Source: Maribacter sp.
Lineage (GTDB): Bacteria > Bacteroidota > Bacteroidia > Flavobacteriales > Flavobacteriaceae
Length of the DNA: 5,629 nt
Reading direction: 5' to 3'
Assembly: GCA_003232155.1 (NCBI GenBank)
Contig: QILY01000209.1
Location: 1-5,629 of the forward strand
A model generated the notes under the pieces. The model saw only the letters and a list, made by a program, of their open reading frames with translations. It searched no databases and had not been told where the DNA came from. Both the position numbers and the translations under genes were made by a program. Below are positions 1-4,773 of this stretch, one piece after another (positions within the stretch are counted from its first letter, which is position 1; each line of letters opens with the position of its first letter).

Positions 1-8
1 TAGCATCT

Positions 9-851
9 TTATTTTATAACTTTTATTTGTTTCAAAGCCTTAAAAGTTAAATCCAATCTTTTCTTAATAAATGTATCAAAATCAAATTCTTTTTTGGGTT
101 CTATATTTGTAGCAAACAAGTATGTGTTGGTTTTCAATTCAATATATCCAACAAACCAACCATTATATATTTTATTATCATTAGATAAGCCAGACTTTCC
201 GCTAAGTATGTATTGGTCATTTTGTTCAATAACCATGATACTTTTTATTATTTTTTCTGTTCTTTTCGATATAGGGAGTTTGGAGTCATAAAATCTTTTC
301 AAAAAATCAATTTGTTGAATTTGACTAATTCGGGATTCTCCTTCTAACCAAAATTTATCAATGTTATTAGAATCAACTTTTATATTTCCGTAGTTAAATT
401 TACGTATATAATCATTCATTATTTTTGGACCGATCTTTCTGGCTACTTCTTGATAACAAGGAACACAAGAAAAATGAAAGGCATCTTTTAATACCAAATC
501 CTGTTCCCAATTTTTTAGCCATTTCTTTTCCCCATCCCATTTAAAAATAGTACTATCGCTTTCAATTATGCCACTTTCAAGCCCAATTATTGAATTTGTA
601 ATTTTAAATGTCGATGCAGGTAAATTTCCTTTTTTCGACCAGTCAAAGTCGTTAGAATAATAAGTATCCTTCTGTAAATCATAAATCAATATTGAGCCTA
701 TAACTCCGGAAGAATCGATAATTGATTGAAATTCAGGTTTGTTAATCTGATTTTCAATGCTATTTTCTTCTTTTTGACTAATAGCTTTTTTCTTATTTAT
801 TGTGCAGGATGAAAAGAAGACTGCAAGGATTAAAACAAAGTAGATTTTCAT
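9..851 (-). CDS. bla: Class D (OXA-type) serine beta-lactamase, predicted lipoprotein
   Basis: The product (280 residues) should hydrolyse beta-lactam antibiotics through an acylated serine. All class D hallmarks are visible in order: the S-x-x-K motif STFK at 80-83 (nucleophile S80, the lysine expected to be carboxylated K83), S-x-V as SCV at 128-130, YGN at 154-156, the FWLEG segment with the conserved Trp at 168, and K-S-G at 219-221. Length is normal for the family. The N-terminus is a short hydrophobic signal ending FSSC, so C16 is the likely lipidated residue and the enzyme is probably membrane-anchored facing the periplasm. The ATG at 851 places the signal correctly; no clear Shine-Dalgarno sequence precedes it. 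60-base lines sampled within the gene are about 22-35% G+C against about 38-48% in the TerC-family gene, which fits acquisition by transfer but does not prove it. The subfamily and substrate range cannot be told from sequence alone. A penicillin-binding or BlaR-type sensor role is unlikely because there are no extra domains. Confidence 0.93.
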   Translation of the reverse strand: MKIYFVLILAVFFSSCTINKKKAISQKEENSIENQINKPEFQSIIDSSGVIGSILIYDLQKDTYYSNDFDWSKKGNLPASTFKITNSIIGLESGIIESDSTIFKWDGEKKWLKNWEQDLVLKDAFHFSCVPCYQEVARKIGPKIMNDYIRKFNYGNIKVDSNNIDKFWLEGESRISQIQQIDFLKRFYDSKLPISKRTEKIIKSIMVIEQNDQYILSGKSGLSNDNKIYNGWFVGYIELKTNTYLFATNIEPKKEFDFDTFIKKRLDLTFKALKQIKVIK

Positions 852-879
852 TTTTTCATATTGAAGCTAACTCGTTATG

Positions 880-889
880 TCAGTACTGA
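880..889. promoter_or_regulatory. Perfect 10-base palindrome in the beta-lactamase leader (possible operator)
   Basis: TCAGTACTGA is self-complementary and lies 29 bases upstream of the beta-lactamase start, inside the leader expected from the candidate promoter at 912-940. Position and symmetry would suit a repressor site. It does not match the TACA-n-TGTA pattern of BlaI/MecI operators, and no regulator gene is adjacent within the window. A 10-base palindrome can also occur by chance. Confidence 0.25.
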
Positions 890-911
890 ACACGTAGATG
901 TCTTCATAGGA

Positions 912-940
912 ATTATAGGATAACAGTATGTTTTTGTTCA
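912..940 (-). promoter_or_regulatory. Possible sigma70-like promoter for the beta-lactamase gene
   Basis: Read on the minus strand there is TGAACA (935-940), a 17-base spacer, then TATAAT (912-917), which would start RNA about 50-55 bases before the beta-lactamase ATG. The -10 is a perfect match to the general bacterial consensus and the -35 matches TTGACA at four of six positions. The Bacteroidota element TAnnTTTG was not found on this strand here. Because Bacteroidota mostly do not use the -35/-10 type, this may be chance in A+T-rich DNA or a promoter brought in with the gene. The -35 overlaps an outlying heptamer copy (939-945). Confidence 0.35.
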
Positions 941-954
941 CTTTTTTGATTTTC

Positions 955-1206
955 CACTTTTCATTCTTCATTCTTCACTTTTCATTCTTCATTCTTCATT
1001 CTTCATTCTTCATTCTTCACTTTTCATTCTTCACTTTTCATTCTTCATTCTTCACTTTTCATTCTTCATTCTTCATTCTTCATTCTTCATTCTTCATTCT
1101 TCACTTTTCATTCTTCATTCTTCATTCTTCATTCTTCATTCTTCACTTTTCATTCTTCATTCTTCATTCTTCATTCTTCACTTTTCATTCTTCATTCTTC
1201 ACTTTT
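955..1206. repeat. Tandem heptamer array, 36 uninterrupted units in two versions
   Basis: The plus strand reads as exactly 36 consecutive 7-base units with no insertion or deletion. Only two versions occur: CATTCTT (27 copies, B) and CACTTTT (9 copies, A). A begins at 955, 976, 1018, 1032, 1053, 1102, 1144, 1179 and 1200; the B runs between them are 2, 5, 1, 2, 6, 5, 4 and 2 units. The array starts and ends with A. The versions differ at unit positions 3 and 5, and no unit carries only one of the changes. Each unit has six pyrimidines and one A on the plus strand, so the minus strand is purine-rich. Such arrays expand and contract by strand slippage or recombination, so copy number probably varies between strains. 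It resembles in kind the short tandemly repeated heptanucleotides of cyanobacteria; I have seen similar 7-base repeats in flavobacterial intergenic DNA but cannot check the genome-wide count here. Confidence 0.97.
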
Positions 1207-1249
1207 AACTTTCCATTCCCCCTCCTTCCCCAAAAACTCGTCTATAACA

Positions 1250-2062
1250 TTAATCCTCAGCTATTTCAGCACCTTTTTTCTTATTCTTCATCCTCCTCAA
1301 ATCAAAGAATTCGACCATTAAAGAGAAAGCGATAGAGAAATACAGATAGCCTTTAGGTATTGTACCTACTTCATTGCCAAATACAACTAAGTGGCCTATA
1401 TGTGCAGCTTCGGCAATTAACATAAAACCGATCAATATCAAGAAAGAAAGGCCTAATATTTGAATTGATGGGTGCTTGTTCACAAATTTCCCAACAGGGT
1501 TGGCGAACAATATCATAATAACAACAGAGATAACTACAGCTACAACCATTAATACCAGAGCATCATTAGGGTTTGGTGAAATACCATTGGTCATGCCAAT
1601 AGCAGTTAAAATGGAATCAAAAGAGAATACAATATTGATTACGGTAATCTGAACAATAGCATTGGTTAAGGTGTTGCCACGTGCTTTGGTCACTTCACGC
1701 TCATCGTGACCCCTGTCTTCAACCTTTTCGTGAATTTCCTTGGTGCTTTTATAGAGTAAAAAAAGTCCGCCAGCGAAGAGTATTAGAGCCTGCCCACTTA
1801 TACCACCCGTAACCCAATCATTATCGATCATTAAAAAAGGCTTCTTCAATGAAATCAATAATGAAATACTAAAAAGAAGTACAATACGCATTACCATAGC
1901 GAGGACCAAACCTATATTGGTTGCTTTTTTACGTTGTTTTTCCTCTAGTTTTTCGGCAGCTATCGATATAAAAATAATGTTATCTATACCCAATATAATT
2001 TCTAAAAAGGTAAGTGTCAATAGGGCTATCCAGGCATCGGGACTTGCAAAAATTTCAAACAT
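1250..2062 (-). CDS. TerC-family (YgdQ-like) integral membrane protein, putative metal ion exporter
   Basis: This 270-residue protein belongs to the TerC/Alx/YkoY/YgdQ superfamily and lies in the inner membrane. Some members (Alx, MeeF, MeeY) export manganese; this one is closer in look to E. coli YgdQ, whose substrate is not settled, so metal export is an inference. Roughly seven hydrophobic segments are seen (about 10-32, 47-70, 89-105, 133-158, 168-187, 199-220, 237-255). The two family signatures are present: LGIDNIIF near the start (D27, N28) and FSFDSILTAIGM in the second half (D149, S150), the internal-repeat acidic motifs thought to form the ion site. HPSI at 197-200, PKGYLYF at 236-242 and E251 also match the family. 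The C-terminus is short and charged, without the CBS/CorC domains of YegH or YoaE, and length fits the short form. The start lies 13 bases after the stop of the lipoprotein gene, so the two are probably one transcript. Confidence 0.9.
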   Translation of the reverse strand: MFEIFASPDAWIALLTLTFLEIILGIDNIIFISIAAEKLEEKQRKKATNIGLVLAMVMRIVLLFSISLLISLKKPFLMIDNDWVTGGISGQALILFAGGLFLLYKSTKEIHEKVEDRGHDEREVTKARGNTLTNAIVQITVINIVFSFDSILTAIGMTNGISPNPNDALVLMVVAVVISVVIMILFANPVGKFVNKHPSIQILGLSFLILIGFMLIAEAAHIGHLVVFGNEVGTIPKGYLYFSIAFSLMVEFFDLRRMKNKKKGAEIAED

Positions 2063-2075
2063 GGTTGTTCGTATT

Positions 2076-2453
2076 TTAGTTGGTTTTTATTGCGGTTCCT
2101 CTTATCTTTTTTGATTCTCCTACTATGCTGTACTCAAATGTATATGAATTATCTGTGGTTGACAATATTTTCATATGTATCGATTTTTCTTCAGCTTTAT
2201 TGGTCGGGTTCAGTTTTTTTACAATGTACTCGCAATCGTTTATCCATCGTACTGATGAGCTATCGATCTTGTTTTGATAGTAATCGATCTCAAGTTCTTC
2301 ATTGCGAATAAATGTTGTTGTTTGCTCTTTGCCGTCTAGAATGGAAGTAAAGGTGAATTCCCCATTCTTAAAGTTCAGACAGTTGCGTTCGGGTTGATAA
2401 CATGAGATGAACAATGTGAAAATCGATAGAAAATAGAGTGGCTTTTTTAACAT
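2076..2453 (-). CDS. Small conserved flavobacterial lipoprotein, function unknown
   Basis: The product has 125 residues. The N-terminus is basic (LKK) followed by a hydrophobic stretch ending FISC, so C18 is the likely lipid attachment site, leaving a mature domain of about 107 residues, probably anchored in the envelope and mostly beta strand by its alternating pattern. After the lipobox comes YQPERNC, then a central RWINDCEY segment (W70, N72, D73, C74) and a C-terminal KILSTTDNSYTFEYS-type stretch. C25 and C74 could form a disulfide. I recall similar small flavobacterial proteins carrying the name DNA topoisomerase IV in databases; nothing in this sequence supports that, and it should be treated as a mislabel. 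The gene precedes the TerC-family gene by 13 bases in the same direction, so a role beside that transporter is possible but unproven. No clear promoter was found just upstream. Confidence 0.85.
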   Translation of the reverse strand: MLKKPLYFLSIFTLFISCYQPERNCLNFKNGEFTFTSILDGKEQTTTFIRNEELEIDYYQNKIDSSSVRWINDCEYIVKKLNPTNKAEEKSIHMKILSTTDNSYTFEYSIVGESKKIRGTAIKTN

Positions 2454-2551
2454 GGTTACAAAATAATGAAATTAAGGGATAGCCGCCATGAATTTGATGA
2501 TAATATAAAAGCTTTTTAAAAATTTGAACTAAAATTAAATGATGATATGTT

Positions 2552-2559
2552 TACATTTG
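2552..2559 (+). promoter_or_regulatory. Candidate Bacteroidota promoter (-7 element TACATTTG)
   Basis: TACATTTG matches TAnnTTTG exactly. The nearest upstream TTTG (2523-2526) is 25 bases away, slightly more than the usual spacing, so the match is incomplete. RNA from here would start near 2565 and cross both long inverted repeats before reaching the peptidase start, giving a leader of about 410 bases, or it could end earlier and be a separate small RNA. Confidence 0.4.
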
Positions 2560-2587
2560 TACTGTAAAGGGGCTTAAAGCAGTATCA

Positions 2588-2601
2588 AATTGTATACAAT
2601 T
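2588..2601. promoter_or_regulatory. Perfect 14-base palindrome (possible operator)
   Basis: AATTGTATACAATT is fully self-complementary and is about 30 bases downstream of the candidate promoter element at 2552-2559, a position where a bound protein could block transcription. The regulator is unknown. The sequence is A+T-rich, so chance occurrence is not excluded. Confidence 0.3.
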
Positions 2602-2611
2602 GTAATTAACA

Positions 2612-2738
2612 CGAATCAAGAGTTCGATTTTAGTTTTAATTGATAATCAATATATTATGATTTTTAGAGTTGAGAAAAGCTCATATATTCATTATGTAAA
2701 CTATTGATAATCAATTTCCGATTTCAAGCCTTGATTCG
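2612..2738. repeat. Long imperfect inverted repeat 1 (127 bases)
   Basis: Several complementary blocks share one axis near 2675-2677: CGAATCAAG (2612-2620) with CTTGATTCG (2730-2738); ATTGATAATCAAT at 2639-2651 and again at 2703-2715, each nearly self-complementary around a single central base; and TGAG (2671-2674) with CTCA (2680-2683) at the tip. The segments between are only partly complementary. The whole could fold as a bulged hairpin in RNA, or be a decayed palindromic element. It carries no coding frame. Confidence 0.6.
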
Positions 2739-2745
2739 CATTATT

Positions 2746-2766
2746 AAGTATTAAGTACAAAGTACA
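2746..2766. repeat. Short heptamer array, AAGTAYW type (3 units)
   Basis: AAGTATT (2746-2752), AAGTACA (2753-2759) and AAGTACA (2760-2766) follow each other in exact 7-base phase. This is a second heptamer family, distinct from CATTCTT/CACTTTT, and forms the left end of inverted repeat 2. Confidence 0.75.
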
Positions 2767-2927
2767 TTAATTTACTTAGGCTGTAGTTTAATATTGTGTT
2801 GATATAATTGGTTTATGACTTAAAAAAACCTCTTTTTTGCATTATTTCATGATGAAATAAAAAAATGTATGGCAGTAAACCCTTGCTATATGTGATGCAG
2901 CTATCAACACCATTTTAAACGAGAGCC

Positions 2928-2969
2928 TTTACTTAATATTCTGTACTTATTACTTATTACTTTGTACTT
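2928..2969. repeat. Short heptamer array in opposite orientation, ending 6 bases before the peptidase start
   Basis: In 7-base phase the plus strand reads TTTACTT, AATATTC, TGTACTT, ATTACTT, ATTACTT, TGTACTT. The last four (2942-2969) are clean and are the reverse complement of AAGTA-type units; the first two are decayed. It is the mirror of the array at 2746-2766 but longer. It ends just before the start codon at 2976, so it occupies the place of the leader and any ribosome binding site. Confidence 0.75.
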
Positions 2970-2975
2970 CTATTT

Positions 2976-4091
2976 ATGTCGAATACTATGATCGTTTCTG
3001 AAAAAGAATATTTGAATTACAAAGAAAATAGCGTTCAAGGTCGCTACGTGATCAATGAAAAAATCAATGACTTTCTTGAGGGTACTGATGACTTTATTCA
3101 GAAAGAGACTATTGGTTGTTCAGTTCAAAAAAGACCTATTATGTGTTTGACTTTGGGTACGGGCAAACGCAAAATATTAATGTGGTCGCAAATGCACGGT
3201 AATGAATCGACCACCACCAAAGCTGTACTTGACCTGATTAATTTTCTTTCTTCAAAAGCTGATAGTACAATCAGTATTTTAGATTCATGTACTATTAAGA
3301 TTGTTCCGATATTGAATCCAGATGGTGCTGCTGCATATACTAGAGAGAATGCCAATACCATTGATTTGAATAGGGATGCCCAAGATAGAAGTCAGCCTGA
3401 AAGTAACATCTTGAGAAAGCTATACGGAAATTTTCACCCTGATTTTTGTTTTAACCTTCATGATCAACGTACTATTTTTAACGTGGGCACTACTGCAAAA
3501 CCTGCAACGGTCTCCTTTTTGGCTCCTTCTCAAGATGCAGAACGTAGTATTACGCCGACTAGGGCAATAGCTATGCAGTTGATAGTTGCAATGAACCAAA
3601 CACTGCAAAATTGCATACCTGGCCAAATAGGCAGATATGGTGATGGTTTCAATGCTAACTGTGTGGGCGATACTTTTCAAATGCTCAATACACCAACTGT
3701 TTTGTTCGAGTCCGGTCACGCTCCTGAAGATTATGGTCGTGAAAAGACCAGGGAATACATATTTTATGCCTTACTGACCGCTATAAATGTAATTGCGAAC
3801 AATCAAATTAAAGCATATAGTCAAGATGATTATTTTAATATCCCTGAAAATAATAAACTGTTCTTTGATATACTGATTAAAAATGCTCATATCTTAAATG
3901 AGACTTTTGAGGGCGATGTAGGTATTTTGTATGTAGAAACTTTAAAAGATGATGCTATAGTTTTTGTGCCTAAAATTGAAAAAACAGGAAATCTTGATAC
4001 ATTTTATGGTCATAAAACGTATAATTGTTTAGATGATAACGCGTTAAGTGTTATTAAAAAACAATTATTTTGGGATTTGCTAAAACCTTAA
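2976..4091 (+). CDS. M14-family zinc carboxypeptidase
   Basis: This 371-residue protein has the metal and catalytic pattern of peptidase family M14, which removes C-terminal residues (or related amide-linked groups) from peptides using one zinc ion. HGNE at 74-77 supplies zinc ligands H74 and E77; NLHD at 160-163 supplies the third ligand H162; LNR at 131-133 matches the Asn-Arg substrate carboxylate site; FESGH at 244-248 gives the general base E245. NPDGAAAYTREN at 114-125 is also a family hallmark and includes R123. There is no signal peptide or membrane segment, so it should act in the cytoplasm, unlike secreted digestive carboxypeptidases. Its substrate is unknown. The ATG at 2976 is followed by another at 2988 (M5), so the start is uncertain by four codons; no Shine-Dalgarno sequence is seen and a heptamer array abuts the start. 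The Lrp/AsnC gene follows in the same direction; a shared role in amino acid or peptide use is plausible inference. Confidence 0.9.
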   Translation: MSNTMIVSEKEYLNYKENSVQGRYVINEKINDFLEGTDDFIQKETIGCSVQKRPIMCLTLGTGKRKILMWSQMHGNESTTTKAVLDLINFLSSKADSTISILDSCTIKIVPILNPDGAAAYTRENANTIDLNRDAQDRSQPESNILRKLYGNFHPDFCFNLHDQRTIFNVGTTAKPATVSFLAPSQDAERSITPTRAIAMQLIVAMNQTLQNCIPGQIGRYGDGFNANCVGDTFQMLNTPTVLFESGHAPEDYGREKTREYIFYALLTAINVIANNQIKAYSQDDYFNIPENNKLFFDILIKNAHILNETFEGDVGILYVETLKDDAIVFVPKIEKTGNLDTFYGHKTYNCLDDNALSVIKKQLFWDLLKP

Positions 4092-4092
4092 T

Positions 4093-4115
4093 TTTTTGAA
4101 TTTTTTTCTCAAAAA
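4093..4115 (+). terminator. Weak hairpin just after the peptidase gene
   Basis: TTTTTGA (4093-4099) pairs with TCAAAAA (4109-4115) around a T-rich loop of nine bases, starting two bases after the stop. The stem is almost all A:T and no T-run follows it, so termination would be weak. It is listed because the next gene seems to have its own promoter. Confidence 0.25.
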
Positions 4116-4153
4116 TGAATGAATCATTACATTTTCGTTAAAAAAGAACAACT

Positions 4154-4188
4154 TTTGATGAATTATATTTCTTAATTTTTTACTTTTG
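4154..4188 (+). promoter_or_regulatory. Bacteroidota-type promoter for the Lrp/AsnC gene
   Basis: TTTG (4154-4157) is followed after 23 bases by TACTTTTG (4181-4188), a perfect TAnnTTTG -7 element. RNA would begin near 4194, only about 10-12 bases before the ATG at 4206. This is the best promoter match in the window and indicates that the regulator can be expressed apart from the peptidase gene. Confidence 0.6.
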
Positions 4189-4205
4189 TTCAAAATTTGA
4201 TTCTT

Positions 4206-4685
4206 ATGGCAAAAGTAAAACTAGATGAGATAGATCACCAAATTCTGGATATGTTAATTGATAACACCAGAACCCCTTTCACTGATATAGCTAAAAAATT
4301 ATTGATTTCTGCAGGTACCGTTCATGTACGTGTAAAGAAGATGGAAGAATCAGGAATCATAAAAGGTTCTTCGCTAACCTTGGACTATATTAAATTAGGG
4401 TATGCCTTTATTGCATATATAGGTGTCTTTTTAGAAAAAACGCACCAAACAAAATTTGTATTGGAACGTTTAGAGCAGATTTCAAATGTGACTGTAGCGC
4501 ACATTACAACGGGTAAATTCAATATATTCTGTAAAATACGGGCAAAGGATACCGACCATGCGAAAAATATTATCTTTGAAATCGATGATATTGATGGTAT
4601 TACCCGAACTGAAACTATGATATCATTAGAAGAGAGCATTAATGATAAAAAACGCTTGATGCATACCATTTTCAATGAAATGTAA
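4206..4685 (+). CDS. Lrp/AsnC-family transcriptional regulator
   Basis: This 159-residue DNA-binding protein has the standard two-part layout. Residues about 5-55 form the AsnC-type winged helix-turn-helix (LDEIDHQILDMLIDN, then the TDIAKKL helix and the SAGTVHVRVKKME recognition region). Residues about 68-145 form the RAM/AsnC effector and oligomerisation domain, with TTGKFNIFCKI at 101-111 in the place of the family's ligand-loop region. Such proteins form dimers to octamers and respond to amino acids; the ligand here is unknown. I recognise the sequence as a strongly conserved flavobacterial ortholog type. The ATG at 4206 is chosen over an in-frame TTG at 4197, because it gives the conserved MAKVKLDEID start and sits at the right distance from the promoter. 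Possible targets are the flanking peptidase and DinB-like genes and its own promoter; this is inference only. Confidence 0.93.
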   Translation: MAKVKLDEIDHQILDMLIDNTRTPFTDIAKKLLISAGTVHVRVKKMEESGIIKGSSLTLDYIKLGYAFIAYIGVFLEKTHQTKFVLERLEQISNVTVAHITTGKFNIFCKIRAKDTDHAKNIIFEIDDIDGITRTETMISLEESINDKKRLMHTIFNEM

Positions 4686-4696
4686 TCTTGTGAAAT

Positions 4697-4718
4697 TGAA
4701 CTCGTTTAAACGAGTTCA
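4697..4718 (+). terminator. 22-base perfect palindrome after the Lrp/AsnC gene: terminator or operator
   Basis: Bases 4697-4718 are fully self-complementary, beginning TGAACTCG and ending CGAGTTCA with TTTAAA at the centre. As RNA they give a nine-base stem with a TTAA loop, 11 bases after the Lrp stop. What follows (TTATAATAATC) is A+T-rich but not a clean T-run, so it is an imperfect intrinsic terminator. It also lies about 26 bases before the -7 element at 4744-4751, so it could be a binding site controlling the DinB-like gene. Confidence 0.6.
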
Positions 4719-4743
4719 TTATAATAATCAAGAATCCCTCTCC

Positions 4744-4751
4744 TATTTTTG
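4744..4751 (+). promoter_or_regulatory. -7 promoter element (TATTTTTG) for the DinB-like gene
   Basis: TATTTTTG matches TAnnTTTG exactly and lies 22 bases before the chosen ATG at 4774, predicting a leader of roughly 17 bases. No TTG is found at the usual -33 distance; that zone is close to the end of the palindrome at 4697-4718, which may mean that an activator or repressor acts there. Confidence 0.45.
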
Positions 4752-4773
4752 ATTGGGATTTTTATGCATACCT

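Larger units (their letters stand above)
852..1249. other. Gene-free interval between the TerC-family gene and the beta-lactamase gene
   Basis: This 398-base stretch holds no gene that I can support. Bases 852-938 are the beta-lactamase upstream region with a candidate promoter and a small palindrome. Bases 939-1220 are heptamer repeats, exact from 955 to 1206 and decayed at both ends (CACTTTT at 939-945; AACTTTC at 1207-1213; CATTCCC at 1214-1220). Bases 1213-1231 are C-rich on the plus strand. No convincing hairpin-plus-T-run terminator is seen after the TerC-family stop. Confidence 0.8.
2746..2969. repeat. Long imperfect inverted repeat 2 with heptamer ends (224 bases, MITE-like)
   Basis: The ends carry the 12-base perfect inverted pair AAGTACAAAGTA (2753-2764) and its complement (2958-2969). 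Inside, 2778-2804 pairs with 2902-2928 at 23 of 27 positions, including the blocks GTTTAA and GTGTTGATA. The tip is TTATTTCATGATGAAATAA (2842-2860), a nine-base stem around one base. The inner blocks share an axis near 2851-2853; the outer pair is offset because the right end has more repeat units. There is no transposase gene and I found no certain target duplication, so a miniature mobile element, a decayed palindrome or a structured RNA all remain possible. Confidence 0.65.
2454..2975. other. Long divergent intergenic region rich in inverted and heptamer repeats
   Basis: The 522 bases between the starts of the divergently oriented lipoprotein and peptidase genes contain no supportable protein gene; the longest small frame I noticed is 17 codons (2865-2918). 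In order it holds a TAnnTTTG element pointing right (2552-2559), a 14-base palindrome (2588-2601), a long imperfect inverted repeat (2612-2738), a second one with heptamer-array ends (2746-2969), and the peptidase start. The density of symmetric structure is much above that of the other intergenic gaps here. A structured RNA, a palindromic mobile-element remnant, or a complex regulatory region are all possible. Confidence 0.75.

Noticed and set aside
94..291. Plus-strand frame opposite the beta-lactamase gene
   Set aside because: It lies wholly antisense to a gene with complete class D motifs.
955..1206. CRISPR array
   Set aside because: Units are seven bases with no unique spacers and no cas genes are present.
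928..1335. Open reading frame of 135 codons on the plus strand across the repeat array
   Set aside because: It is a by-product of the heptamers: 7 is not a multiple of 3, so every plus frame cycles the same seven stop-free codons. It also runs antisense into the end of the TerC-family gene and lacks a plausible protein composition.
1917..2311. Plus-strand frames opposite the TerC-family and lipoprotein genes (1917-2114, 2080-2277, 2090-2311)
   Set aside because: They are short, antisense to two supported genes, and have no recognisable domain or start context.
2560..2600. Riboswitch in the peptidase leader
   Set aside because: No conserved core of a known class was recognised; the hairpins look palindromic rather than aptamer-like.
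2822..2838. A-run, CCTC, T-run read as a terminator
   Set aside because: The stem would be only A:T pairs with a four-base loop and no separate tail; it is more simply part of the larger inverted element.
2865..2918. 17-codon frame that might encode a leader peptide before the peptidase gene
   Set aside because: It has no ribosome site, no run of regulatory codons and no support beyond its length, and it lies in the arm of an inverted repeat.
3125..3719. Two minus-strand open frames inside the peptidase gene (3125-3361 and 3420-3719)
   Set aside because: They are antisense shadows of a gene with clear M14 motifs and show no family features of their own.
4197..4205. TTG start for the Lrp/AsnC gene
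   Set aside because: The ATG at 4206 restores the conserved N-terminus and fits the promoter; the TTG would leave almost no leader.
4385..4675. Minus-strand open frame inside the Lrp/AsnC gene
   Set aside because: It is an antisense shadow of a well-conserved regulator gene.
4753..4773. TTG start for the DinB-like gene
   Set aside because: It lies two bases after the -7 element, so the RNA would begin inside the extension; the ATG at 4774 fits better.
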